14,276 bases of DNA from CAVXAE01 sp044225565 (GTDB lineage: Bacteria; Pseudomonadota; Gammaproteobacteria; Steroidobacterales; Steroidobacteraceae), in the NCBI GenBank assembly GCA_044225565.1, contig JBGAIL010000123.1:1-14276 (forward strand), in the 5' to 3' direction. Both the position numbers and the translations under genes were made by a program. This document shows, one piece after another, positions 1-7,911 of the stretch. The notes under the pieces were generated by a model. That model was not told the DNA's origin, searched no databases, and saw only the letters and a program-made list of their open reading frames with translations. Position 1 is the stretch's first letter; every line of letters starts with the position of its first letter.

Positions 1-273
1 CTCGGCGACGCTCGCGATGCGCTCGCCCTGCACGAAGAGGTCGTCCTTCGTGATCATCACCACCACGGACTTGCGCGGCGTGACCTCGGCGATGGACTGC
101 GGCACCTCGATGCCCTTGGAGTTCTGGATGACCTCCACTTCCGTGGAATACACCAGCAGGAACGCCACCATCACCGAGAGGATGTCGATGAGCGGGATGA
201 GGTTCAGCTCCGCATCCGCCCGGTGCCGGGAATGGTGCTCCGCCATGCGGCGGGCGCGATTCGACATGCTCAT
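1..273 (-). CDS. ExbD/TolR-family protein, second copy (3' end cut by window edge)
   Basis: This gene runs off the left edge; the first 91 residues are visible. It is a single-pass inner-membrane protein of the ExbD/TolR family, which works with an ExbB/TolQ channel to convert proton flow into movement of a periplasmic domain. After a basic cytoplasmic N-terminus (residues 1-20) comes the typical start of the transmembrane helix, LNLIPLIDILSVMVAFLL, with Asp30 at the position of the essential proton-binding aspartate of ExbD. The start ATG at 273 overlaps the stop of the preceding exbD-like gene as ATGA, indicating translational coupling; a second ATG two codons later (267) is possible. The periplasmic part (from about residue 45) shows the usual ExbD-like beta pattern (KSVVVMITKDDLFVQGE). 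It differs clearly in sequence from the ExbD-like protein next to it, so it is not a recent duplicate. Confidence 0.93.
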   Translation of the reverse strand, partial: MSMSNRARRMAEHHSRHRADAELNLIPLIDILSVMVAFLLVYSTEVEVIQNSKGIEVPQSIAEVTPRKSVVVMITKDDLFVQGERIASVAE

Positions 274-824
274 GAGTGCGTCCCCGCCTTCGGCGGCACC
301 GCGCTCACCACCGGCCCCGGCACGGCGTCCGGCGCGTCGCCGATGGAGATGTCCGGGAACAGCTCCGCCTGGATGGTGGTGGCGCCGCTCTTCGCCTCGA
401 AGGTGCGCACGCGATCCATCACCTGCACCAGGATGTCGTAGGGCGTATCTTTTTCGAGCAGGATGGAGGCGTCCGTCTTCTGCGGGAACTTCTCCTTCAC
501 GCGCTTGAGATAGCCGGTGAGCCCTTCGTAATCGTAGGCACCGGCCACGTTCGGCAGCGTGGCGAGCGGGCCGCTGTTGCGGTCCGCCACCTGCAGGAGG
601 TCCTTGCGCACCATCACTTCGAGCTGCAGCCCGGGCGGCGGCTCGCGGAACTGCGACTGCGCGAGCGGCAGGTCCAGCTCGAGGATGGTGGTGCGGGAGA
701 ACACCGCCGTCATGAGCAGGAAGGTCACGAGCACCGTGAAGATGTCGATCATCGGCACGAGCAGCAGCTCGGCCGGCTTGCGCTTGTGGCGCGCAAGCTT
801 CTTGATGGCGTAAGACCTACGCAT
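270..824 (-). CDS. ExbD/TolR-family biopolymer transport protein, first copy
   Basis: This 184-residue single-pass inner-membrane protein belongs to the ExbD/TolR family. The N-terminus is strongly basic (cytoplasmic). The transmembrane helix spans about residues 20-43 and contains the family motif VPMIDIFTVLVTFLL, with Asp27 at the place of the proton-carrying aspartate. The rest is periplasmic: a beta/alpha ExbD-like domain to about residue 155 (ILLEKDTPYDILVQVMDRVRTF matches the conserved helix after the central strand), then a Pro/Ala-rich tail. At 184 residues it is longer than E. coli ExbD (about 141 aa), mostly through a loop near residues 80-105 and the tail. It starts 30 bases after the exbB-like gene, with a GGAGGAG stretch upstream, and its stop overlaps the next start. 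It probably forms the motor stator with its neighbours. The family call is firm; the substrate or partner is unknown. Confidence 0.94.
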   Translation of the reverse strand: MRRSYAIKKLARHKRKPAELLLVPMIDIFTVLVTFLLMTAVFSRTTILELDLPLAQSQFREPPPGLQLEVMVRKDLLQVADRNSGPLATLPNVAGAYDYEGLTGYLKRVKEKFPQKTDASILLEKDTPYDILVQVMDRVRTFEAKSGATTIQAELFPDISIGDAPDAVPGPVVSAVPPKAGTHS

Positions 825-854
825 GGCGCACGCCCGCTCCTCCTCCGGCCCCGA

Positions 855-1526
855 TCAGGCCGCGGCCGTCTGGGGTTGCGGGGCGCCGCCGTCCTGGCGC
901 CGCTCGGTGATGGCGTTCAGGAACTTGACGGAGGCCATCTCCAGGCTGTCGATGATCTCCGTGGTCTTGGTCTGCAGGAAGGCGTGGATGAAGAGGATCG
1001 GCACCGCGGTCATGAGGCCGAACGCCGTGCAGTTCATGGCCACCGAGATGCTGGCCGAGAGCAGGTTCGCCTTCTCCGCCGGGTTCACCGTGGCCACCGC
1101 CGAGAACGCGTGGATGAGGCCGATGACGGTGCCGAGGAGGCCGAGCAGCGTCGCCAGGTTGGCGAACGTCGCGAGGTAGTGCGTGCGCTTCTCGAGGCGC
1201 GGGACCACCTCCATGAGGCTCTCTTCCATCGCCTTCTCGATGTCGTCACGCCGCCGCGCGGACTGGATGCGCGCGAGCCCGTAGTTGAGGATCTGGCCGA
1301 TGGCCGAGTCCGACTTCGAGGTGATGTTCACCACCTGCTTGAAGTCGCCCCGCGACAGCAGCGGCACCACCTCGTTCCACAGGCTGCGGTTCTTCACCGC
1401 CATCCGCGTGAGGTAGATGTAGCGCTCGACGGCGATCGCGAGACCGACCACGAGCACGATGGCGATGGGGTACATGAATTCCCCGCCGCCCTGAAAAAAC
1501 CGGACGATCACGTTCCAGAGCTCCAT
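855..1526 (-). CDS. ExbB/TolQ/MotA-family proton channel protein
   Basis: This 223-residue inner-membrane protein belongs to the MotA/TolQ/ExbB family, whose members assemble as pentamers around an ExbD/TolR dimer and conduct protons. Three hydrophobic helices are visible at about 17-38, 118-143 and 157-184, the usual ExbB topology with a cytoplasmic domain between the first two. The second helix carries LLGLLGTVIGL with Thr133 and the third carries NCTAFGLMTAVP with Thr167; these match the conserved pore threonines of ExbB. The start ATG at 1526 has GGGAG eight bases upstream (1535-1539). The gene lies 71 bases after the preceding gene, the widest gap inside this operon, so a secondary promoter is possible, but I see no convincing one. 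It is followed by two ExbD-like genes. It could serve TonB, Tol or gliding-type machinery; no TonB or TolA is present to decide. Confidence 0.96.
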   Translation of the reverse strand: MELWNVIVRFFQGGGEFMYPIAIVLVVGLAIAVERYIYLTRMAVKNRSLWNEVVPLLSRGDFKQVVNITSKSDSAIGQILNYGLARIQSARRRDDIEKAMEESLMEVVPRLEKRTHYLATFANLATLLGLLGTVIGLIHAFSAVATVNPAEKANLLSASISVAMNCTAFGLMTAVPILFIHAFLQTKTTEIIDSLEMASVKFLNAITERRQDGGAPQPQTAAA

Positions 1527-1597
1527 CGACGTCTCTCCCGCTCAAACAAGCCTGCAATGGTTGAATCACATAGACCCAAAAAGCTGCGATCTGCCTC

Positions 1598-2227
1598 TCA
1601 CTTGGGAGCGGCCGGCGCGGCCGCCTCCGCCGAATCCGGCTGTAAGGCGCGGTAGTACCGGTTCTCGCGCCGGAATACGTCGCGATCCACCGGCTCGAGC
1701 ACCTCGTCCAGCAGGCTGTTCACCGGCTTGCCGACGAGGTCGCCCAGGTCCGAACGCTTCCAGGGAACGATGTACAGCACCTTCGGCAGCTCGCGGTTGC
1801 CGGTGATCTCGGTGGTCTCCAGATCAAGGCGGTCCAGGGCACGACCGCTGCGTGCGGTGGCGGCTTTCGCCGGCTGCTGCTGCGCGGGCGCGGCCCGGTC
1901 CCGCGCAGGTGCGGCTGATGCCTGCGGGGCCGCTTGCGGCGCCCCGGGCAAAGGCGAGGCGGGCTTCGAGCCCGAGGGGCTTGCGCTCGAGGGCTGCGGC
2001 GGCGAGGGCTCGCCCTGCGATGGCGCAGGCGCAGAGGTATTCACCGCCGGTTCCATGTCTTCTGGCCGCAGCTGCGGCCTCGGCGCCGTGCCGGGCTGCG
2101 TGCCTTGCTCCGACGCGGGAGCAGGCTTCGCCTCCTGCGCGACCTGCTGGGCCGAGGCGCTCGGCACGAGCGCGATGCTTGTCATCAACGACGTCAGCAC
2201 GAGGAATGCACCTGAAGTCTTGCGCAT
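1598..2227 (-). CDS. Exported Pro/Ala-rich protein with conserved C-terminal module, function unknown
   Basis: I do not recognise this 209-residue protein. It has a signal peptide or signal anchor (residues 1-26, ending SASA-QQ, a good signal peptidase I site), then about 100 residues of Pro/Ala/Ser/Gln-rich, presumably disordered sequence. The last 80 residues are compact and non-repetitive (about 127-197, including TTEITGNRELPKVLYIVPWK), ending in a short Ala/Pro tail. The ATG at 2227 is preferred because AGGAG lies seven bases upstream. A TTG two codons earlier is also open but poorly spaced from that site. The gene starts two bases after the preceding TPR lipoprotein gene and lies just before the exbB-like gene, so it is probably a structural partner of the motor. 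The layout of hydrophobic N-terminus, Pro-rich linker and small C-terminal domain resembles TonB, but the TonB anchor and C-terminal motifs are not seen. Confidence 0.86.
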   Translation of the reverse strand: MRKTSGAFLVLTSLMTSIALVPSASAQQVAQEAKPAPASEQGTQPGTAPRPQLRPEDMEPAVNTSAPAPSQGEPSPPQPSSASPSGSKPASPLPGAPQAAPQASAAPARDRAAPAQQQPAKAATARSGRALDRLDLETTEITGNRELPKVLYIVPWKRSDLGDLVGKPVNSLLDEVLEPVDRDVFRRENRYYRALQPDSAEAAAPAAPK

Positions 2228-2229
2228 GC

Positions 2230-3144
2230 TCAATCTCCTGCCTGTCCCGATGGCGGCGGGGTGGCGGTGGCATCGCCGGCCGGCTCAGCCTGTTGCGCCT
2301 GTTCACGCGCGGGCTCAGGCGGCGGAGCCTTCTTGCCCGTGCGCTGGCGCAGCTCCGCGATCCAGCCGGTGACGGGCTTGTCCTCGCCAGAGAGCTCCTT
2401 ATAGCGCTCGAGCTCGGTGAGCGCCCGCTCGGGGTCTCCGAGATACAGGTCGAGCAGCACGGCGTAGTTGCGATGCGCGGGCGCGAAGGAATCGTCCACT
2501 GCGATGGCGCGCTCATAGGCCTGTGCGGCTTCGCCGAAGCGGCCGCGCATGCGGCGGGTGACGCCGAGCTCGTTCCAGGCGACGACGCTCGAAGCATTGC
2601 GCCCGGTGGCGTTCGCCAGCGCGTCCTCGGACTGGTCGAGCTTGCCGGCCTTGCGATAGATGAGGCCGAGGTTCACGTAGGGCGCGGCGAGCTGGGGATA
2701 GGCCTCGCCCATCTGCTTGAATTCGAGCTCGGCCTCCGTGAGGTTGCCGGCGCGCATGAGGCTCACAGCGCGGTCGAAGTCCGCCTGGGCGCGAGGAGGG
2801 ATGACAACCGGCGCAGGCGCTGTGCCGCCCCCCATCGTCGCAACAGCATTCGGCGCTCCACCCGCAGTGGAATCCAGCGGTACGGCCCGAGCGCTTTCCG
2901 ACTGATCGGCCGTCGCTTTCGCGACGCCACCATCAGCCACCGCCGGAATGGCGGCACGCTGCTCGCCCGCCGATGGCGTAGAAGGCGAGCTGCTGCACGC
3001 GGCCAGCCACACGACCAACCCCGCGCCACAGGCCATACGCACTACGCGGTGCACAGCATCTTCCGCCGAAGCCTGCGTGGCTGCGGCTACATGGCTCGCC
3101 TGCCGAAGCAGACGCGCACGCTCAATTGAGGGTGGTCGCGACAT
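2230..3144 (-). CDS. TPR-repeat lipoprotein
   Basis: This protein of up to 304 residues has a lipoprotein signal: a hydrophobic stretch ending in lipobox LAAC with Cys50 as the likely lipidated residue, followed by SSSPSTPS. A Ser/Ala/Pro-rich spacer (51-118) leads to a helical region of three to four tetratricopeptide repeats (about 119-255), for example APYVNLGLIYRKAGKLDQSE and AWNELGVTRRMRGRFGEAAQ, then a Pro/Gln-rich tail. TPR lipoproteins such as PilF/PilW and BamD act as scaffolds at the inner face of the outer membrane. The start is uncertain. ATG 3144 overlaps the upstream gene by 23 bases and has GGAG ten bases upstream, but gives an unusually long 36-residue segment before the signal. 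ATG 3036 gives a normal lipoprotein signal but lacks a clear ribosome site. Its role is probably outer-membrane anchoring of this operon's TPR complex. Confidence 0.9.
   Translation of the reverse strand: MSRPPSIERARLLRQASHVAAATQASAEDAVHRVVRMACGAGLVVWLAACSSSPSTPSAGEQRAAIPAVADGGVAKATADQSESARAVPLDSTAGGAPNAVATMGGGTAPAPVVIPPRAQADFDRAVSLMRAGNLTEAELEFKQMGEAYPQLAAPYVNLGLIYRKAGKLDQSEDALANATGRNASSVVAWNELGVTRRMRGRFGEAAQAYERAIAVDDSFAPAHRNYAVLLDLYLGDPERALTELERYKELSGEDKPVTGWIAELRQRTGKKAPPPEPAREQAQQAEPAGDATATPPPSGQAGD
2235..2239 (-). promoter_or_regulatory. Ribosome binding site (AGGAG) for the Pro/Ala-rich gene
   Basis: AGGAG on the minus strand lies seven bases before ATG 2227, inside the end of the TPR lipoprotein gene. 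It selects ATG 2227 over the TTG at 2233, whose spacing would be one base. Confidence 0.75.
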
Positions 3145-5929
3145 CCTGCATCAGCTCCGTCTTGCCATAGCGGCCCGGCTTCAACTCCGCGAGGGCCTGA
3201 TAGCTCTTGCGCACCGAATCGTCGTACACGCCCTCCTTCGCCCGCGCCGTGTTCACCTCGTGCACCTGGATGGCCTGCTCCTCGAAGGGGAACACCTGCT
3301 CCTCGAGCAGCAGGTCGTACTGCTCGAGCGCGTCGCCCGAGAGGTTCTTCGGCCGCTCCGAGCTCATGAGGTCCTTCGCCAGCGTGCGATACAGCTCGGC
3401 CATCTCGTACGTGGCCGCAGTCGTAACTTCCGCCACCTGGTAGCTGGCGGCAAGCTTGTACGCGTCCATGGCCGCATCGAGCGCCTTGCGCTTCGCGACC
3501 AGGCTCTTCTTCAGGGGCGCCGTCAGGCGCACGCCGCGGAAGGCGTCCCGCGCAGGCTGTGCGAGCGCGAGTTGGGCCTTGCCTGCGAGATACCGCGTTC
3601 TATCCGTGCGCGCGGCACCGCCCTGCGCATCCGCTTTCACGATCTCTCGATACCAGCGGGTCTGCGTCGCGGTGTCGCCACGCTGCGCGGCGAAGTCCGC
3701 CAGACGCTGACGGGCCTCCATCGCGTCGCCCAGCGGCGAAGGGTTCGCGGCGACGAACTTCTCGAGCATCGTCACCGCCTTGGGCACGTTGTTGGCCTTC
3801 GCGTAGAGATCCGCCGATTGCAGCAGCGCTTCGCGCTGCACCGCAGGCGTCTCCGCCGGATTGGCGGCGATGCGCTCGAATTCCTGCGCAGCCTCGCCGG
3901 CCCGCCCGGTTTCGGAATACGCTACCGCCAGCTTGCGGGTGACGTCGCTGGAGAGTTCGTGCTTGGGATTCTCGCGCCGGAAGCCTTCGAGCACCTCGAT
4001 GGCGCGATCCCACTGCTTCAGGTTGATGAGCGCCGCGCCCGCATCGTACTGCGCGGTAGAGCGGATCTTCGAATCCGGAGCGACCCGGGCGACGCGCAGG
4101 AAGTCTTCCACGGCGCCCGCGCCATCGCCGCTCTTCTGTTTCGCCTCGCCCTGCTTGTACACGGTTTCCGCAAGCCGCTCCGTGAGGTCCGCGCGCAGCT
4201 TCTCGTCACCGCGCACTCGCTCGCGGGCTTCCGCGAAGGCGGGCTCTGCCTTGTCGTACTCGCCCAGGTCGTAATGCGATTGGGCGACGATCGTCCACGC
4301 GATGCGCTGCTTCGCTTCGTCGACCGGCGGGTTACGGGCCAGCACCATCTGCGACACCTGGATGGCGCGAGGCAGGTCCTTCGCAGCGAACGTGTCTTCG
4401 GCCGCGCGAGTGAGCACGCCCGCGCTGTCAGGATGAGCCGGGAAGGCCTGCGCAAAGCGGATGCCGGACTCCGTAGCCTTCGCATGCCACTGTACCTTCG
4501 GCATGCCGGTGAGACGTTCCTCGCCCTTCTGGTATGCCGCGAGCGCCGCATAGCCGGCCGCCGCCGACTTCTCGTTGGGCGGATACGTATAGGCAGTGCG
4601 CTCGTACTCGGCGGCCGCGTCCGCGAACTGACCGCTCTCGTACAAGGTCTCGGCGAGCAGGTAATTGGTGGCCGCCGAATCCGGATCATCGGGGAACGAC
4701 TGCAGGTAGGAGCGGTACCATTTGGCCGCCTCCTGGAAATCCTCGACGCGCTTCGACTTCTGCGCCGTCGCGTGGAAGTGCGTCGCGACGTCCTTGAGGT
4801 TGGTCTTCAGCTCCTGCACCACCTGCGGGTACTGCGAGCGCTCCCGCCCCTGCCAGAAGGGCGAGCCGAAGTTGTACCGCTCGACGTATTCATGCTTGCC
4901 TTCGAGCACCAGCTGGCTGAAGCCACCCTTGCGGTAGGCTTCGATGGCCTGCATGGCGAGGTTCGGCGCATGGTCGCTGTTCGGATTTCGCGCCACGTAG
5001 GCGCGATAGGTCGTGGCCGCGTCCTGGTAGCGCTGCTTCTCGACGTAGAGGTCGCCGAGGCCGGAATATAGAAGGTGCGAGTACGGCTTCTCGCCGCGCT
5101 TGTTCACGAAGGCGTCCAGCGACTCGGCGCCTTCGAGGTACGAGAACGTCACGCTCATCACGCGCAGCGTGTCCTCCACCAACTCGCGGTCCGCGCGCTT
5201 GAGGCTCGCCGGATCGACGCCAGTCCCGCGCCCTCCTCCCGCCAGCATCTGGTCGAGCACGCCGGCGAAGGACTCCAGGCTCTCCTCGCTCATCGATTGC
5301 TTGAAGAGCGACCAGCCGTGCTTGTAGAGGCTCTGCGAGTAGAAGGATGACGAGGCACCGCGAGCGATGACCGCGCCATAAGCCGCCTGCGCATCCGCGT
5401 AGCGCTTGGCAGAGAACAGCAGCTCGCCGCGGCGGAATTGCACTTCGTCCAGCTGGGGCGTCTTCGGATACTTCGCGACGATGCGGTCGAGCGTGGCGAG
5501 AGCCTTCTCCGGCTGCCCGGTGGTCTCGTACGCGCGCGCCAGCTGGTACAGCACCTGGTCGTTGCGCGGATAGTTGGGGTATGCCTCGAGCAGCGTCGAG
5601 TAGAGCTTGATGGCCTGCGCGCCCTGGATGTCGATCTGCGTGACTTCCGTCTGCATGCGCTCGAGCTCGCCGGCCTCGAGGTTGAGGTCGCCGAGCCTGC
5701 GCATGGCTTCCGCGCGCAGCGCGGGGTCCGTCTTCTGCAATTCGAGGAAACGGCGATAGTTCTCCATCGCCTTCGTGCTGCTCGAGGTGACCTGCGCGTC
5801 GGTGCGCACATCGACGGGGCGCGACTCGAGATCCTTGATGGTCTTTTCCTTCTCCTTCTCGGCCGCGATGGCAGCCGGCGGAGCGTCAAGCACCGCGACG
5901 AGCGCCAACGCACAGGCCAGCACCCTCAC
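3122..5929 (-). CDS. Large exported TPR-repeat protein (935 aa)
   Basis: This 935-residue periplasmic protein is built mostly of tetratricopeptide-like helical repeats. A GTG at 5929 is the start: it overlaps the preceding gene's stop as GTGA, has GGAG eight bases upstream, and gives a clean signal peptide (about residues 1-22, hydrophobic, ending AAIAA). The frame stays open 139 codons further upstream, but that part lies antisense-free over the previous gene in another frame, is Arg/Ala-rich and is not coding. Repeats of the BamD/YbgF type are seen throughout, for example NDQVLYQLARAYETTGQPEK, YSHLLYSGLGDLYVEKQRY and YLLAETLYESGQFADAAAEY. The last 100 residues are helical but not clearly TPR. 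There is no outer-membrane barrel or enzymatic motif. Its probable role is a long scaffold spanning part of the periplasm, alongside the 657-residue TPR protein. Large exported TPR proteins accompany ExbB/ExbD-like motors in gliding-type systems; equivalence here is inference. Confidence 0.93.
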   Translation of the reverse strand: MRVLACALALVAVLDAPPAAIAAEKEKEKTIKDLESRPVDVRTDAQVTSSSTKAMENYRRFLELQKTDPALRAEAMRRLGDLNLEAGELERMQTEVTQIDIQGAQAIKLYSTLLEAYPNYPRNDQVLYQLARAYETTGQPEKALATLDRIVAKYPKTPQLDEVQFRRGELLFSAKRYADAQAAYGAVIARGASSSFYSQSLYKHGWSLFKQSMSEESLESFAGVLDQMLAGGGRGTGVDPASLKRADRELVEDTLRVMSVTFSYLEGAESLDAFVNKRGEKPYSHLLYSGLGDLYVEKQRYQDAATTYRAYVARNPNSDHAPNLAMQAIEAYRKGGFSQLVLEGKHEYVERYNFGSPFWQGRERSQYPQVVQELKTNLKDVATHFHATAQKSKRVEDFQEAAKWYRSYLQSFPDDPDSAATNYLLAETLYESGQFADAAAEYERTAYTYPPNEKSAAAGYAALAAYQKGEERLTGMPKVQWHAKATESGIRFAQAFPAHPDSAGVLTRAAEDTFAAKDLPRAIQVSQMVLARNPPVDEAKQRIAWTIVAQSHYDLGEYDKAEPAFAEARERVRGDEKLRADLTERLAETVYKQGEAKQKSGDGAGAVEDFLRVARVAPDSKIRSTAQYDAGAALINLKQWDRAIEVLEGFRRENPKHELSSDVTRKLAVAYSETGRAGEAAQEFERIAANPAETPAVQREALLQSADLYAKANNVPKAVTMLEKFVAANPSPLGDAMEARQRLADFAAQRGDTATQTRWYREIVKADAQGGAARTDRTRYLAGKAQLALAQPARDAFRGVRLTAPLKKSLVAKRKALDAAMDAYKLAASYQVAEVTTAATYEMAELYRTLAKDLMSSERPKNLSGDALEQYDLLLEEQVFPFEEQAIQVHEVNTARAKEGVYDDSVRKSYQALAELKPGRYGKTELMQDVATTLN

Positions 5930-7899
5930 GGCTTCTGCTCCGGCGGATTGGGTACTGTGGCAGGCTGCGCGTCCTGAGGAACGGATTCCGGCTCGCTGCG
6001 CTGCGCGGGCGCGGGCCGCTCGCCAGCGGGCGAAGGAGCGTTCGCGGCGCGGTCGTACATGGACGCGAGTGCGTACCGCGCCTGCACCTGATACGTGGCG
6101 AGCCGATCCTTCTGTGCTTCGAGCGAAGCGACGGCCAGGTCCGACAGATACCCGTTCTGCTTCTTCGATACCTCGGCCAGGCGCAGCTGCAGGGCTTCCA
6201 TGCGCTGGCGCAGCGCATCGATACGTTTTGCGAACTCGCCGGTGTCCGTCGGCACGCTCTTGCGCGCCTTCTCGACACGCACCCAGCGGCCCTGCGCCTC
6301 GCGCAAGGCGACGTCCAGATCCTTGAGCGTGCGGCGCTGCTGCCACATGCGCGCCTTGAACGCTTCGTCGAGCCGGAAGTAGAGAACGCCTTTCACCAGG
6401 CGGATGCGGTCGCGCAATTCATCCTTCTCGCTGCCCTCGGGCTCGCTGGCGAGCGCCGCTTCCAGCCGCTGGATCTGCGCCCACTGCTCACGCTCTTCCG
6501 GCGAGCCGAGTGCGGCGACGTCGCCATTCGCTTCGACCGCGCCGAGCCGGCTCTGCAGCTCCTCACGCCGCTCTTGCAGCTTCTCGGTGGCGCCCGATGC
6601 CAGAAGCGCATCCGCGCGGGGCAAGCGCTCCGCGTGCGCGCGCTCGCGGGTATCCACCATGTCCTCGAAGGCCGTGATGCTGTCGCCCCACTTGTCGAGC
6701 GTATGGCCCATGAACGAGAGGTCGCGGTAGTTCTTCAGGCCTTCCTGGAAGTCGTGGCCGGCGAGCACCGTATACAGATAGCGGGACTCGGGAGCGTCCG
6801 GCAGGTTCTTCAGCTGCCAGAACCAGCCGTAGCGCGCATCGCCTTCGGCTTCGAGCATGGCTTCCAGCATGTTGCCGTTGCGGATGCGGCCCACCGCCTC
6901 ATCGATGCGCGCGCTCTCCGAATCGAAGGCGGCAACGGCGCTCTCGTAGTACTCCGCCGACTGCGCGCTGGCGTTCAGCTTGCCGAAGGCGTACGGCACG
7001 GAGAGATATGACTCCTGCACGGCGGCATCCAGCAGATTGCGCTCGCGAAGCTCCATCCACGGCGAGAGCGCCTTCTTGTAGTCGCCCATCGCGGCGTCCG
7101 CCCAGCCGGTGCCGAGCAATGCCTTGTTGGAGTAAGGCCCGGTGAGCCGCACGCGCTCCAGCGCCGTGCGCGCCTTCTCCGGTTGCTGTGCCTGCAGATA
7201 GGCGAAGCCGAGCGCGAGGTTGGCGCGGTCTTTGAGTGCCAGCAGCTCGGCACGCTGCGTCTCGAGCGTCCCTGCCTGTGTCAGAAAAGGATCGGCCTCC
7301 GCGAGACGCCCCTCGCGCACCAGCGCCACGCCGAGATTGAATCGCGCATAGGCCATCCAGTCCGCCGGGCCATTCCAGCCGCGCAGCAGCTTCTCGGCCT
7401 CTTCGAACTTGCCCTGGCGCATCAGCACGTTCGCGAAGAGATGCTGCTTCTCGGCCTCGAGCGCCGGGGCGAGCTGGCCCTGCACCTGGCGCAGGGCGTG
7501 CTCAGCGCGGTCGAGATAGGCGCGCGCGTACCAGACCTTGCCGAGATAGAACCAGGCGCGGTTGCGCACGCCTTGCGGAATGTCCTGGGTCAGCAGCGTC
7601 TCGAAGCGCTGACCGGCCTCGTTGTGCAGGCCGAGCGACAGATACAGGCCTCCGAGCAGCAGCTGCGATTCCGCCTCGTGGTGCGGCAGCTGGTGCCAGT
7701 GCTCGTAGGCGTTGAGGCGCGTGATGGCCTCGAAGTCCTGCTCCTGGTAGTAATAGAAGAGAACGTCGCCGTAGTGCAGGTCGCGGATGCGGGTGACGGG
7801 GAGCTTCTGCGGGTCCTGGCGCTTGCCTGCGCCGAAGGACGCCGCCGGCACCAGGGCCGAGAGCGCCGCGAGACACAACGATGTGCGCAGGAGTCGCAT
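5926..7899 (-). CDS. Exported TPR and coiled-coil protein (657 aa)
   Basis: The 657-residue protein begins with a signal peptide (about residues 1-23, ending AASFGA). Residues 38-330 are TPR-like helical pairs, for example EAESQLLLGGLYLSLGLHNE, RAWFYLGKVWYARAYLDRAE and ARFNLGVALVREGRLAEADP. A different helical region rich in aromatic residues follows (340-410). Two long predicted coiled coils come next (about 440-500 and 505-618, with heptad-like runs such as RIDALRQRMEALQLRLAEV), then a Pro-rich tail (620-657). There is no transmembrane helix after the signal, so it is periplasmic or attached to the outer membrane through partners. ATG 7899 has only a weak ribosome site; it lies 12 bases after the preceding gene, and its stop overlaps the start of the 935-residue TPR gene. 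The architecture suggests a scaffold or force-transmitting strut. No enzyme motif is visible and no specific name is justified. Confidence 0.93.
   Translation of the reverse strand: MRLLRTSLCLAALSALVPAASFGAGKRQDPQKLPVTRIRDLHYGDVLFYYYQEQDFEAITRLNAYEHWHQLPHHEAESQLLLGGLYLSLGLHNEAGQRFETLLTQDIPQGVRNRAWFYLGKVWYARAYLDRAEHALRQVQGQLAPALEAEKQHLFANVLMRQGKFEEAEKLLRGWNGPADWMAYARFNLGVALVREGRLAEADPFLTQAGTLETQRAELLALKDRANLALGFAYLQAQQPEKARTALERVRLTGPYSNKALLGTGWADAAMGDYKKALSPWMELRERNLLDAAVQESYLSVPYAFGKLNASAQSAEYYESAVAAFDSESARIDEAVGRIRNGNMLEAMLEAEGDARYGWFWQLKNLPDAPESRYLYTVLAGHDFQEGLKNYRDLSFMGHTLDKWGDSITAFEDMVDTRERAHAERLPRADALLASGATEKLQERREELQSRLGAVEANGDVAALGSPEEREQWAQIQRLEAALASEPEGSEKDELRDRIRLVKGVLYFRLDEAFKARMWQQRRTLKDLDVALREAQGRWVRVEKARKSVPTDTGEFAKRIDALRQRMEALQLRLAEVSKKQNGYLSDLAVASLEAQKDRLATYQVQARYALASMYDRAANAPSPAGERPAPAQRSEPESVPQDAQPATVPNPPEQKP
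5938..5941 (-). promoter_or_regulatory. Ribosome binding site (GGAG) for the 935-aa TPR gene
   Basis: GGAG lies eight bases before the GTG start at 5929, within the last codons of the upstream TPR gene. It supports the GTGA overlap start over any upstream start of the same open frame. Confidence 0.7.
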
Positions 7900-7911
7900 C
7901 GCGGCGCGCGG

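Noticed and set aside
855..1526. A flagellar MotA or a Zorya-type defence ZorA
   Set aside because: The protein is short with three helices and pairs with ExbD-type proteins. There is no MotB/ZorB peptidoglycan-binding protein, and no helicase or nuclease partner is in the window.
276..5071. Long plus-strand open frames (for example 276-1655, 1852-3129, 2948-5071)
   Set aside because: They lie antisense to well-supported genes, are dominated by Arg, His, Leu and Val, have no recognisable domains, and are what GC-rich coding DNA gives on its opposite strand.
5930..6346. N-terminal extension of the 935-aa TPR protein
   Set aside because: The 139 extra codons overlap the upstream TPR gene in another frame, are Arg/Ala-rich, and would put the signal peptide in the middle of the protein.
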